From Pseudomonas sp. R37(2017) (GTDB lineage Bacteria > Pseudomonadota > Gammaproteobacteria > Pseudomonadales > Pseudomonadaceae), in the NCBI RefSeq assembly GCF_002113375.1, contig NZ_NEHO01000005.1, forward strand, positions 62,001 through 126,000: a stretch of 64,000 nt of DNA, written 5' to 3'. The notes under the pieces were generated by a model. The model saw only the letters and a list, made by a program, of their open reading frames with translations, was not told where the DNA came from and made no database searches. A program made the translations under genes and the position numbers. Of this stretch, positions 27,877 to 36,899 are shown piece by piece. Each line of letters starts with the position of its first letter. The first letter of the stretch is position 1.

Positions 27877-30000
27877 TTAAAGTTCCAGCTCCGCGCTGAA
27901 ATACATCACGTGGCTCTGGTCATAATTGTTGTCGATGAAGGTGTCCGGCTGATTGTCCAGGCGCTGCTGGAGCACCCCGGCCAATTCCAGGCTGGCCTTG
28001 CCCAAGATAATACGTTTGGCGATGCGCGCATCGACCCGTTCGAAGCGGTAGCCGTTGAGCGCGTCATCGCCATAGTAGAAAAGCGCACTGTTCCAGCCTT
28101 GTCCCCAATCCCGCAGCCATCCGGCGGAGCCGCTGTTGCGTGCAGTCTGCCTGGCATCCAGCGGGTTGCTGGCGTCGACATCGACGTAGGCATAGGTCAA
28201 GCGCAGGCGATCGAGGCTGCCGAGATGCCAGTCGAGCTGGGTTTCGGCGCCCGAAAAGCGCGCTTTGTTGGCGTTGCTTGCGATGTACTGATTGTTGCGC
28301 AGCGGTTCGCTGATCATGCCGGTGATTTCGTCGTGGAACAGCTTCACGTCGAGCGCCAGTCCCGGGTCGGGGAAGTAGCCGTTGTAGCCCAGCTCCCGGG
28401 AGCGCATGCGCTCTTGATCGAGGTCGCCTGGGCCACGGGTCTTGACGAAATAACGGGCGCTGGACTGGCCAAAGGCACCGGGCTTGAGGTTGGTGACCTG
28501 ATAACTCCAGTTGACGTTGTTCTCGAACATGTCCGGGGAACGGATGGCCTCGGAGTACACCGCGCGCAAGCCGTGGCGCGGGTTGATCAGGTAGTTCACT
28601 GCCATGCGCGGTGTCAGCGAACTGCCAATCAACCGGGTGTCCTCGAACATGGCACCGCCCTGCAGCAGCCAGTGTTCGCTGGCGCGCCACTCGAACTGGC
28701 CGAACACCCGCCAGATGGTGTCATCGAGGGTGCCGTTGAAGTAAGTCTCGGAATCCGCCCGGTCGTAACGAAGGTTCATCCCGCTGACCAGTCTCAGGTT
28801 GTCGGCAAGGCTCAGAGTGTCCTGCAGTTCGAGGTCGTAGCGCGACTCCCGGGTGCTCTGGTCGATGTCACCGCAAACGGTCTGGCTCGCGCCATTGCGC
28901 CATTGATCGAGTACCTGGTTGGCCAGCGCCTGCTCGACGGGTGTGCCGGCCGGTGCGCCACGGTCGACGAAGCGTGTGATGTTGCGGGCCAGGCGTTCGG
29001 TGTAGTTGGGATTCAATTGCCAGAGTTCGGTCAGTTGCGGGCTGAACGACACTTCCGCGTCGCAGGCGCGCCAGGTTTGCTGGCGATCCCAGTGTTGTGC
29101 CGAACCCTGGATATAGAGGCTGTGCTCGGGATTGATGTCAAGGTTCCAGCGCAACGAGCCGGCGTAGTCCTTGGCGGTGACGTCGGAGTCGTCGCCCGCG
29201 CGGGTAATGCCCGGGAACACCGGTCGGTAGGTATAGGGCCGCTGGTTGGTGCCGTCCTTGGCGTTCAATTGCCAATCGAGGCTTTGCCGTTCGTCGAGGC
29301 TCTGGCTGACGGCCAGGTTGAATCGATCGAGACGGCGGCTGTCGTGGTAATCGGCACCGGTGCGGTTGCTGTCGAAGCCGTCGTCTTGCTGGCCGGACAG
29401 GGACAGGCGCATGTCTCCATCCTCCCAGCCCACACCCTGGCTGGCATAAAAGTCGTCGATGCCACGTTGGCCCCGGGTGACCTTGATGCGCGTGCCGTGA
29501 CTGTCGGCTGGCCGCCGGGTGATGACGTTGACCACGGCCATCAGGGCGTTGGCGCCATAGCTGACGGTATTCGGCCCGCGAAAGACCTCGATGCGCTCGA
29601 TGTCTTCCATGGCCACCGGAATATCGCTCCAGTCGACGGTGGCCAGGCCGGCGCGATACACCGAACGCCCGTCGATCAGCACTTGCATGCGTCGCGCTTC
29701 AGTCGCGTTGGTGCCGTGATAGTTCACCGCCGCCTGGTTGCCGCTGATGTTGCCGACCATCATCCCCGGTACCAGGCGCAGCAGTTCGCTGATGTCGCGG
29801 GCACCGCTGGCGTGGATCAGGGCGCTGTCGATCACGGTCATGCTTCCCGGCACTGCCGCCGGTGACTGCTTCAGGCGTGTGGCCGTGAGCACTTGCGGCA
29901 GCGGTTCGCTGTCCAGGAACAGGTCGTCGGCCAGCAATGGCGAGCTGAAAACCAGCGCCAGTACCAGCGGAGAATGCGGTGAAGGAACACCCGGAGACAC
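27877..30000 (-). CDS. TonB-dependent outer-membrane receptor
   Basis: 707 residues. The plug domain (SMTVIDSALIHASGARDISE, LLRLVPGMMVG, MQVLIDGRSVYR, IERIEVFRGPNTVSYGANAL, VNVITRRPAD) is followed by a beta-barrel ending in an aromatic-poor strand MYFSAELEL. The start is uncertain. The only in-frame candidates are GTG at 30000 or later codons; the signal peptide (PLVLALVFSSPLLA) lacks an obvious basic N-terminus and no strong ribosome site is visible. The ligand is unknown. It heads a three-gene operon with a binding protein and a hybrid kinase. Confidence 0.88.
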   Translation of the reverse strand: MSPGVPSPHSPLVLALVFSSPLLADDLFLDSEPLPQVLTATRLKQSPAAVPGSMTVIDSALIHASGARDISELLRLVPGMMVGNISGNQAAVNYHGTNATEARRMQVLIDGRSVYRAGLATVDWSDIPVAMEDIERIEVFRGPNTVSYGANALMAVVNVITRRPADSHGTRIKVTRGQRGIDDFYASQGVGWEDGDMRLSLSGQQDDGFDSNRTGADYHDSRRLDRFNLAVSQSLDERQSLDWQLNAKDGTNQRPYTYRPVFPGITRAGDDSDVTAKDYAGSLRWNLDINPEHSLYIQGSAQHWDRQQTWRACDAEVSFSPQLTELWQLNPNYTERLARNITRFVDRGAPAGTPVEQALANQVLDQWRNGASQTVCGDIDQSTRESRYDLELQDTLSLADNLRLVSGMNLRYDRADSETYFNGTLDDTIWRVFGQFEWRASEHWLLQGGAMFEDTRLIGSSLTPRMAVNYLINPRHGLRAVYSEAIRSPDMFENNVNWSYQVTNLKPGAFGQSSARYFVKTRGPGDLDQERMRSRELGYNGYFPDPGLALDVKLFHDEITGMISEPLRNNQYIASNANKARFSGAETQLDWHLGSLDRLRLTYAYVDVDASNPLDARQTARNSGSAGWLRDWGQGWNSALFYYGDDALNGYRFERVDARIAKRIILGKASLELAGVLQQRLDNQPDTFIDNNYDQSHVMYFSAELEL

Positions 30001-30195
30001 AACACATCCCAGTCAGTGATTGATGGCGCGCATGTTAACCGAGCCGAGTGACTTTTCCATTCACGATGCCTGCATTTTCCTCGGCTTTATTGGTCTTGTT
30101 CCTACAGGTAGCTGTATTTGATGTCGGGGCTGTCCGCCGATGGACTGCCCCGTATAATGCTGAAATCGCCACTGGTATGGATTAACGGATTGCAT

Positions 30196-31221
30196 ATGAC
30201 TGAACAGCACCCGATTGCGGTCCTGGGAGGCGGAAGTTTTGGAACCGCCGTGGCTAATCTGCTGGCCGAGAATGGGCATCAGGTCCTGCAGTGGATGCGT
30301 GACCCCGAACAGGCCGAGGCCATTCGGGTCAATCGCGAAAACCCGCGCTACCTCAAAGGCATCAAGATTCTGCCTGGCGTCACGGCGGTCACCGACCTGC
30401 AAGCCACACTGGATGCCTGTGACCTGTGTTTTGTCGCATTGCCTTCCAGCGCGCTGCGTTCGGTGCTGGTGCCGCACGCCGAACGCTTGACCGGCAAAAT
30501 GCTGGTGAGCCTGACCAAAGGCATCGAAGCCCACACGTTCAAGCTGATGAGCGAGATTCTCGAAGAGATCGCGCCGCAAGCGCGCATCGGCGTCCTGTCC
30601 GGCCCCAACCTGGCCCGTGAGATCGCCGAACACGCACTGACCGCCACGGTGGTCGCCAGTGAAGACGAAGAATTGTGCCAGCAGGTTCAGGCCGCGCTGC
30701 ATGGCCGTACCTTTCGTGTGTACGCCAGCGCCGATCGTTTCGGCGTGGAGTTGGGCGGGGCGTTGAAAAACGTCTACGCGATCATCGCCGGCATGGCGGT
30801 GGCAATGGGCATGGGGGAAAATACCAAGAGCATGCTGATCACCCGGGCATTGGCGGAAATGACCCGCTTTGCGGTGAATCAGGGCGCCAACCCGATGACC
30901 TTCCTGGGGCTGGCGGGCGTGGGCGATCTGATCGTGACCTGTTCGTCACCCAAGAGCCGCAACTATCAGGTCGGATTCGCTCTCGGGCAGGGCCTGAGCC
31001 TGGACGAGGCCGTCACGCGCCTGGGCGAAGTCGCCGAGGGGGTCAACACCCTTAAAGTGCTCAAGGCCAAGGCCCAGGAGGTTGGCGTTTACATGCCGCT
31101 GGTCGCCGGGTTGCATGCGATCCTCTTCGAAGGCCGCACGCTGGAGCAGGTCATTGGTCTGCTGATGCGTGGCGAGCCGAAAACCGACGTCGACTTTATT
31201 TCCACCAGCGGTTTCAACTAA
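30196..31221 (+). CDS. gpsA: Glycerol-3-phosphate dehydrogenase [NAD(P)+]
   Basis: GpsA reduces dihydroxyacetone phosphate to sn-glycerol-3-phosphate for phospholipid synthesis. 341 residues with the NAD(P) motif [32 protein letters not shown] and the active-site lysine region [11 protein letters not shown]. It starts a small operon with the DUF4389 gene and sixA. Confidence 0.96.
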   Translation: MTEQHPIAVLGGGSFGTAVANLLAENGHQVLQWMRDPEQAEAIRVNRENPRYLKGIKILPGVTAVTDLQATLDACDLCFVALPSSALRSVLVPHAERLTGKMLVSLTKGIEAHTFKLMSEILEEIAPQARIGVLSGPNLAREIAEHALTATVVASEDEELCQQVQAALHGRTFRVYASADRFGVELGGALKNVYAIIAGMAVAMGMGENTKSMLITRALAEMTRFAVNQGANPMTFLGLAGVGDLIVTCSSPKSRNYQVGFALGQGLSLDEAVTRLGEVAEGVNTLKVLKAKAQEVGVYMPLVAGLHAILFEGRTLEQVIGLLMRGEPKTDVDFISTSGFN

Positions 31222-31252
31222 TCACGCTTGCCAGAAAAGCAGGGAGTTGTAC

Positions 31253-31600
31253 ATGAACGATCCAAAAGTAGAAGACAAATACGAGTCCATCCTGCTGCGC
31301 GCGTTGTGGATGGTCGTCTTCGTGCTGGTGTGGCAAGTGGCGCAGTTCATCCTAGGCGCCGTCGTGCTGGTGCAGTTGATCTATCGTTTGTTCTATGGCG
31401 CCCCGAGCGCCAGCCTGATGAATTTCGGCGACAGCCTGAGCCAGTTTCTGGCGCAGATCGGTCGTTTCGGCAGCTTTCACAGCGACCAGAAGCCCTGGCC
31501 GTTCGCCGACTGGCCGACGCCGCGTACGCCGGACGGTGAAGCGCCGCATGTCGTGGCGCCGGCACCGCACCCGGCCCGAGATGAGGAACCCAAGCTATGA
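31253..31600 (+). CDS. DUF4389 membrane protein
   Basis: 115 residues. The hydrophobic stretch ALWMVVFVLVWQVAQFILGA continues into VVLVQLIYRLFYG, and the pattern FGDSLSQFLAQIGRF and PWPFADWP fit DUF4389. The Pro-rich C-terminus is probably disordered. Function unknown. The ATG at 31253 follows AGGGAG. Its last 4 nt overlap sixA. Confidence 0.8.
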   Translation: MNDPKVEDKYESILLRALWMVVFVLVWQVAQFILGAVVLVQLIYRLFYGAPSASLMNFGDSLSQFLAQIGRFGSFHSDQKPWPFADWPTPRTPDGEAPHVVAPAPHPARDEEPKL

Positions 31601-32052
31601 AACTCTGGGTGTTGCGCCATGGTGAAGCTGTACCACACGGCTCTCGTCCCCACGATTCGGAGCGGGAACTGACGGAAAACGGTCGCATGGAAGTGTTGAA
31701 AATCGCCGCAGAGCTGGTGGGGCAGCAGCTGATCGGCATTTACGCCAGTCCCTACCTGCGAGCGCAGCAAACAGCGCAACTGGTACGAGAGGCATTGGGT
31801 TTCGAACCGGAAATCCGCACCGTCGAGTGGCTGACACCGGACACCGAGCCGGACAAGGTGGCCGAACAGATGGTCGCGGTAAGCAACGTGTTGCTGGTCA
31901 GTCACAACCCGCTGGTGGGTAACTTGCTGAGCTACCTGCAACATGGCGCAGGATATCCCCCGGAGAGACTCAGCACCGCCGGCCTGGCCGAACTCAAGGG
32001 CGAGGAACTGCTGGTCGGTTCGATGACGCTCGACAGCATCAAGCACCCTTAG
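31597..32052 (+). CDS. sixA: Phosphohistidine phosphatase SixA
   Basis: 151 residues of the histidine-phosphatase superfamily. The catalytic RHGEA lies at the N-terminus (LWVLRHGEAVPHG), with SPYLRAQQTAQLV and the second histidine in VSHNPLVGNLL. SixA removes phosphate from histidines of Hpt or PTS proteins. It is coupled to the DUF4389 gene by an ATGA overlap. Confidence 0.92.
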   Translation: MKLWVLRHGEAVPHGSRPHDSERELTENGRMEVLKIAAELVGQQLIGIYASPYLRAQQTAQLVREALGFEPEIRTVEWLTPDTEPDKVAEQMVAVSNVLLVSHNPLVGNLLSYLQHGAGYPPERLSTAGLAELKGEELLVGSMTLDSIKHP

Positions 32053-32100
32053 CCAGCCTTTTCAAAAGACACTGCTTGATCTGAAGGTGGCACCGAACAC

Positions 32101-32187
32101 TGTGGGAGCCTGCTCGCGATAGCGCCAAGTCAGCCGACACCCATGTTGAATGTTCGTCCGCCATCGCGAGCAGGCTCGCTCCCACAG
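32101..32187. repeat. REP doublet with a shortened left arm
   Basis: The left copy reads GTGGGAGCCTGCTCGCGAT and lacks the GAGC (or CGAG) unit present in the right copy (ATCGCGAGCAGGCTCGCTCC). It lies between sixA and the operator palindrome at 32210. Confidence 0.85.
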
Positions 32188-32209
32188 GTATGAGAAGTTT
32201 TGTATGAAA

Positions 32210-32239
32210 TAGTCAACCAAGCACTTGCTTGGTTGACTA
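32210..32239. promoter_or_regulatory. Perfect 30-bp operator-like palindrome
   Basis: Two exact 14-bp arms, TAGTCAACCAAGCA and TGCTTGGTTGACTA, flank a 2-bp centre. It lies 36 nt upstream of the acyl-CoA-synthetase-like gene, where it would cover the promoter. The form CCAAGCA-N2-TGCTTGG is that of TetR-family operators found near fatty-acid and acyl-CoA genes. No TetR-type gene is in the window, so the regulator must act from elsewhere. Confidence 0.75.
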
Positions 32240-32274
32240 CGCTTGCTCCAGACCAAAAAAAACAGGAGCGAGTC

Positions 32275-33942
32275 ATGTCTGCTGCTTTTCGTTTGCCACT
32301 GGACGTTTTCTACGAGCGTGAGGCCCGCCATCCCCGCCAGCGCTTTCTGGTCCAGCCTGTCGGAGGCGGTCAGGTCGAGACCTTGACCTGGGCGGACGTT
32401 GGTCATCAGGCCCGTTGTGCGGCCAATTGGTTGCGAGCGCGGGAGCTGCCACAGGGCAGCCATATCGCCCTGATCTCGAAGAACTGTGCCCACTGGATCA
32501 TTGCCGACCTGGCGATCTGGATGGCCGGGCATGTGTCGGTGCCGTTGTACCCCAACCTCACCGCCGAGTCGGTTTCTCAGGTGCTTGAACACTCGGAAGC
32601 GGCGCTGGCGTTCATCGGCAAGCTCGACGACTGGCCTGGCATGTCCCGCGGCGTCAGCCCCGAACTGCCGACCATCAGTCTGCCCCTGCATCCGCCGGGG
32701 ACGTTCGATTTCAGTTGGGCCGACCTGCAACACAGCTCGCCGATCCAGGACGATCCCAAACCCGCCGCCGATCAACTGGCAACCATCATTTACACTTCCG
32801 GCACCACCGGCATGCCCAAAGGCGTGATGCACAGCTTCGGCAACCTGGGGTTCGCCACCACGCGTGGCACTGCGTTGTTCGGACTCAACGAGTCGGACCG
32901 ACTGCTGTCCTATTTGCCGCTTTGCCACGTTGCCGAGCGGATGTTCGTCGAACTGGCGTCGATCTATACCGGCCAAACGGTGTTTTTCGCCGAGAGCCTC
33001 GATACGTTCCTGACTGATTTGCAGCGTGCGCGCCCGACCGCTCTGTTTGGCGTGCCGCGCATCTGGACCAGGTTCCAGATGGGCGTGTACAGCAAGATCC
33101 CGGCAAAACGTCTCGACTTCCTGCTGGGCTTGCCGATCATCGGCAAACGGGTCGGGCATAAGGTCCTTGTCGGCTTGGGGCTGGATGCGTTGCGCATTGC
33201 GCTGTCCGGCGCTGCACCGGTGCCGCAGAGCCTGTTGCTGTGGTACCGCAAACTGGGCCTGGACGTGCTGGAGGTCTACGGCATGACAGAGAGCTGCGGC
33301 TATTCCCACATCGGTATGCCGGGCCAGAACAAACCGGGCTGGATCGGCAAGCCGTGCCCGGAAGTCGAAGTGCGGATCGCCGAGACAGGGGAGGTCATGG
33401 TGCGCAGTGGCGCGACCATGCTCGGCTATTTCAAGGAGCCGGAAAAAACCGCCGACACCATTACCGAGGACGGCTTCCTGCGCACTGGCGACAAGGGCGA
33501 GGAGGACGCCGAGGGCAATCTGCGCCTGACCGGTCGCCTGAAGGAAATCTTCAAGACCAGCAAAGGCAAGTACGTGGCGCCGGCACCGATCGAAAATCGT
33601 CTGGCCGTGCATTCGCGCATCGAGCAGGTCTGCGTGGTGGGCGATGGCTTGAGTGCACCACTGGGGTTGTGCGTGTTGTCGGCGGTCGGCCAGCAGGATG
33701 CCGGTGGGGCCGCGCGCGCCGGTTTGCATTCGAGCCTGGAAAAACTGCTGGAGGAGGTCAATGGCGCCCTCGACAAGCATGAACGACTGAGGGGGCTGGT
33801 GGTGGTCAAGGACAGTTGGGCCGTGGAAAACGGCTTTCTCACCCCGACCCTGAAGATCAAGCGCAACGTGATCGAAGCCGCTTACGGTGAGCGCTTTGAA
33901 GAATGGAGCGAGCGCAGCGAAGCGGTGCTGTGGCAGGATTGA
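32275..33942 (+). CDS. AMP-forming acyl-CoA synthetase-like protein
   Basis: 555 residues of the ANL superfamily. The P-loop IIYTSGTTGMPKG is at about 171-183, followed by EVYGMTESCGYSH, DGFLRTGDKGEEDAEGNLRL and the catalytic-lysine end LTPTLKIKRNVIE. The long-chain (FadD15/FACL-like) type is suggested by LPLCHVAERMF. Start ATG has AGGAG 6 nt upstream, preceded by eight A, which fits an Hfq/Crc-type A-rich site next to the ribosome site. It probably forms an operon with the thioesterase gene 32 nt downstream. Confidence 0.9.
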   Translation: MSAAFRLPLDVFYEREARHPRQRFLVQPVGGGQVETLTWADVGHQARCAANWLRARELPQGSHIALISKNCAHWIIADLAIWMAGHVSVPLYPNLTAESVSQVLEHSEAALAFIGKLDDWPGMSRGVSPELPTISLPLHPPGTFDFSWADLQHSSPIQDDPKPAADQLATIIYTSGTTGMPKGVMHSFGNLGFATTRGTALFGLNESDRLLSYLPLCHVAERMFVELASIYTGQTVFFAESLDTFLTDLQRARPTALFGVPRIWTRFQMGVYSKIPAKRLDFLLGLPIIGKRVGHKVLVGLGLDALRIALSGAAPVPQSLLLWYRKLGLDVLEVYGMTESCGYSHIGMPGQNKPGWIGKPCPEVEVRIAETGEVMVRSGATMLGYFKEPEKTADTITEDGFLRTGDKGEEDAEGNLRLTGRLKEIFKTSKGKYVAPAPIENRLAVHSRIEQVCVVGDGLSAPLGLCVLSAVGQQDAGGAARAGLHSSLEKLLEEVNGALDKHERLRGLVVVKDSWAVENGFLTPTLKIKRNVIEAAYGERFEEWSERSEAVLWQD

Positions 33943-33974
33943 TCCACGAACAATACCAACAAGGAAACTCTGCG

Positions 33975-34418
33975 ATGAGCCTGTGGCGCACCACCCCAAA
34001 CATCGAACAGTTGAACGCATTCCAGAAAAACACCATCGGCGAACTGCTGGACATCCGATTCGAAGCTGTCGACGACGAATCCCTGACTGCCAGCATGGTC
34101 ATCGACCATCGCACCCATCAGCCTTACGGCTTGCTGCATGGCGGCGCCTCGGTGGTGCTGGCCGAGTCGGTCGGCTCCATGGCCAGCTTCCTGTGCATCG
34201 ATTCCAGCAAATTCTATTGCGTGGGCCTGGAAATCAACGCCAACCATTTGCGTGGCCTGCGAAGCGGGCGGGTGACGGCGGTGGCCAAGCCGATCCACAT
34301 CGGCCGTACGACCCATGTCTGGGACATTCGCCTGACCAGTGATGAGGGCAAGGCCAGTTGCGTGTCGCGGCTGACCATGGCGGTGGTACCGTTGGGGGAG
34401 AACCCGCCCACGCGCTGA
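33975..34418 (+). CDS. Hotdog-fold acyl-CoA thioesterase (PaaI/YdiI type)
   Basis: 147 residues. The pattern YGLLHGGASVVLAESVGSMA is that of E. coli YdiI/MenI-type thioesterases, with the catalytic Glu in LAES. NHLRGLRSGRVTAVAKPIH continues the match. It would hydrolyse acyl-CoA made by the adjacent synthetase, so the two may form a futile or tuning pair, or process aryl-CoA. Confidence 0.9.
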   Translation: MSLWRTTPNIEQLNAFQKNTIGELLDIRFEAVDDESLTASMVIDHRTHQPYGLLHGGASVVLAESVGSMASFLCIDSSKFYCVGLEINANHLRGLRSGRVTAVAKPIHIGRTTHVWDIRLTSDEGKASCVSRLTMAVVPLGENPPTR

Positions 34419-34531
34419 AATCAGGCCATTGCTTTGACCGGACTGTCACTGTTCCTGTCAGTTACGGTCATTGCTGGAGGACGTGGTCTTGCGGACAATC
34501 AACACCTGTTCTCGCTCATGGATTTGCAGGT

Positions 34532-35338
34532 ATGTCGCAACAGATCTTTTTCGCCCACGCCAATGGTTTTCCTTCGGGGACCTACGGCAAGTTATTTGCG
34601 GCGCTGGCACCCGAGTTTCAGGTGACGCATCTGGAGCAGCACGCCCACGACCCGCGTTTCCCGGCGGACGACAACTGGTACAACCTGGTGGATGAACTGA
34701 TCCATCACCTGCAACAACAGGCCGAGCCCGTGTGGGGCGTCGGTCACTCCTTCGGTGGCGTGTTGCACCTGCATGCGGCCTTGCGTTGCCCCGAGTTGTA
34801 TCGCGGGGTGGTGATGCTCGACTCGCCAGTGCTGACCCGAACCGATCGCTGGGTCATCCGCGCGGCCAAGCGTTTCGGTTTCATCGACCGCTTGACCCCG
34901 GCCGGGCGTACCCTGGGCCGCCGTGAAGAGTTCGCCGACCTGGACAGCGCGCGGAAATATTTCGCCGGCAAAACCCTGTTCCGCGGCTTCGACCCGGAGT
35001 GCTTCGATGCCTACCTGCAACATGGCTTGCATCAGGTCGACGACAAGCTTCGCCTGCGATTCGACCCGGCCACGGAAATCAGCATCTATCGCGGCGTGCC
35101 GCATACCAGTCCGGGCAGCACCCGGCAGTTGCAGGTGCCGCTGGCAGTGGTTCGCGGGCACAGCAGCCGTGTGGTGATGCGCCATCACGCCAGTTCGGTC
35201 GATCGCCTGCCATTGGGGGAGTCGTTGACCATGCCCGGCGGCCACATGTTTCCGCTCGAGCGTCCCCTGGATACCGCTGAAATGCTCAAGGGCCTGTTCC
35301 ATCGCTGGGACGGTCGTCGACAACAGGATTGCGCATGA
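34532..35338 (+). CDS. Alpha/beta hydrolase (first of a tandem pair)
   Basis: 268 residues. The nucleophile is Ser73 in GVGHSFGGVLH; FFAHANGFPSGTYGKLF carries the oxyanion region, and the C-terminal MPGGHMFPLERP has the catalytic His. The substrate is unknown. The ATG at 34532 has only a weak AGG upstream. It overlaps the second hydrolase by 4 nt. Confidence 0.85.
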   Translation: MSQQIFFAHANGFPSGTYGKLFAALAPEFQVTHLEQHAHDPRFPADDNWYNLVDELIHHLQQQAEPVWGVGHSFGGVLHLHAALRCPELYRGVVMLDSPVLTRTDRWVIRAAKRFGFIDRLTPAGRTLGRREEFADLDSARKYFAGKTLFRGFDPECFDAYLQHGLHQVDDKLRLRFDPATEISIYRGVPHTSPGSTRQLQVPLAVVRGHSSRVVMRHHASSVDRLPLGESLTMPGGHMFPLERPLDTAEMLKGLFHRWDGRRQQDCA

Positions 35339-36189
35339 GCCACGTCGTCGAAGAGGTCCGCCTGAGCCTGCCGCACATCGAGCTGGCGGCGCACCTGTTC
35401 GGTCCCGAAGAGGGCTTGCCGGTCATTGCCCTGCATGGCTGGTTGGACAACGCCAACAGCTTTGCCCGTCTGGCACCCAAACTCAAAGGTCTGCGCATCA
35501 TCGCGCTGGACATGGCCGGTCATGGTCATTCCGGGCATCGCCCGCCGGGAGCCGGTTACGCCATGTGGGACTACGCCCACGATGTGCTGCAGGTTGCCGA
35601 ACAGCTTGGATTGCGCAGATTTGCGCTGATGGGGCATTCAATGGGTGCCATCGCTTCGCTGATCATCGCCGGGTCGCTGCCCGAGCGGGTCACCCACCTG
35701 GCGTTGATCGACGGCATCATTCCTCCTACGGACAAAGGTGAAAACGCTGCCGAGCGCATGGGCATGGCCCTGCAGGCGCAACTGGATCTGCGGGAAAAGC
35801 GCAAACCGGTCTATGACACCCTCGACCGTGCCATCGAAGCGCGCATGAAGGGCCTGGTGGCGGTCAGCCGCGAGGCCGCTGAACTGCTGGCGCAGCGTGG
35901 TCTGATGCCGGTACCGGGCGGTTACACCTGGCGCACCGACAATCGCCTCACGCTGCCATCGCCGCTGCGTCTTACCACTGAACAGGCCATGGCCTTCGTC
36001 CAGCGGGTCAAATGTCCTGCAACGCTGGTGGTTGCCGCCGACGGCATGCTCGCCAAACACCCGGAGTTGCTGGAGCGTCTACCCTTTAGCCGGGAACAAC
36101 TGCCAGGCGGTCACCATTTGCACCTGAACAACGAGGCCGGTGCCGATCTTGTCGCAGACTGTTTCAATCGGTTCTTCGCCATTCCTTGA
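35335..36189 (+). CDS. Alpha/beta hydrolase (second of a tandem pair)
   Basis: 284 residues with [18 protein letters not shown] (oxyanion HG at 34-35), nucleophile Ser102 in [11 protein letters not shown], and catalytic His in [12 protein letters not shown]. It is similar in plan to serine-hydrolase-like SERHL and lipase or esterase proteins. It starts inside the end of the first hydrolase (ATGA), so the two are co-translated although only distantly alike. Confidence 0.87.
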   Translation: MSHVVEEVRLSLPHIELAAHLFGPEEGLPVIALHGWLDNANSFARLAPKLKGLRIIALDMAGHGHSGHRPPGAGYAMWDYAHDVLQVAEQLGLRRFALMGHSMGAIASLIIAGSLPERVTHLALIDGIIPPTDKGENAAERMGMALQAQLDLREKRKPVYDTLDRAIEARMKGLVAVSREAAELLAQRGLMPVPGGYTWRTDNRLTLPSPLRLTTEQAMAFVQRVKCPATLVVAADGMLAKHPELLERLPFSREQLPGGHHLHLNNEAGADLVADCFNRFFAIP

Positions 36190-36239
36190 CTTGCGCCGGG
36201 CAACTGTCGAGGCTTGGCGGGTTGAAAAGGGAGACAACC

Positions 36240-36899
36240 ATGATAGATCTCTACACCGCTGCGACCCCGAATGGCCACAAGGTCTCTATCGTGCTCGAGG
36301 AGCTCGGCCTGCCCTACAGGGTGCATGCCTTGAGTTTCGACAAAAAGGAGCAGAAGTCCGCGGACTTCCTCAAGATCAACCCCAATGGCCGGATTCCGGC
36401 GATTGTCGACCGCGCCAACGGCGATTTCGCCGTGTTCGAATCCGGCGCCATCCTGATTTACCTCGCTGAACAGACCGGTAAACTGATGCCTCGTGACCCG
36501 AAGGGGCGTTCGGTGGTATTGCAGTGGCTGATGTTCCAGATGGGAGGCATCGGCCCGATGCAGGGGCAGGCCAACGTGTTCTTCCGCTACTTTCCGGAAA
36601 AGCTCCAGGGCGCCATCGACCGCTATCAGCATGAAACCCGTCGCCTCTACGAAGTGCTCGACACGCGTTTGCAAAGCGTGGAATTTCTCGCCGACGAGTA
36701 CAGCATTGCCGATATCGCCACCTTTCCGTGGGTGCGTGGTTACGAGTGGTCGGGCGTCTCGGTGGAGGGCTTGACGGCGTTGCAACGCTGGATGGCCACC
36801 CTGGAAGCCCGGCCGGCAGTGCAGCGTGGCCTGCAGGTACCGCAACGTGCCGATGAAGCCAGTGTCATCAAGGGCGCCCAGGCCATGCTGATCCGATGA
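36240..36899 (+). CDS. Glutathione S-transferase-family protein (YfcG/YghU-like)
   Basis: 219 residues. The N-terminal thioredoxin-like half has [20 protein letters not shown], where Thr or Asn of TPNG replaces the usual catalytic residue as in Nu-class enzymes, plus [11 protein letters not shown] and [12 protein letters not shown]. The helical half has [17 protein letters not shown]. Nu-class members act as disulfide-bond oxidoreductases. The ATG at 36240 follows AAAGGGAG. The last 4 nt overlap the next gene. Confidence 0.9.
   Translation: MIDLYTAATPNGHKVSIVLEELGLPYRVHALSFDKKEQKSADFLKINPNGRIPAIVDRANGDFAVFESGAILIYLAEQTGKLMPRDPKGRSVVLQWLMFQMGGIGPMQGQANVFFRYFPEKLQGAIDRYQHETRRLYEVLDTRLQSVEFLADEYSIADIATFPWVRGYEWSGVSVEGLTALQRWMATLEARPAVQRGLQVPQRADEASVIKGAQAMLIR

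Noticed and set aside
27421..29865. Open frame of about 810 codons opposite the TonB receptor and binding-protein genes
   Set aside because: It crosses two well-supported minus-strand genes, has no ribosome site and no recognisable domain; it is a GC-rich shadow.
32062..34020. Minus-strand frame of about 650 codons opposite the acyl-CoA synthetase gene
   Set aside because: It spans the REP unit, the operator palindrome and the synthetase gene; composition is that of a shadow frame.
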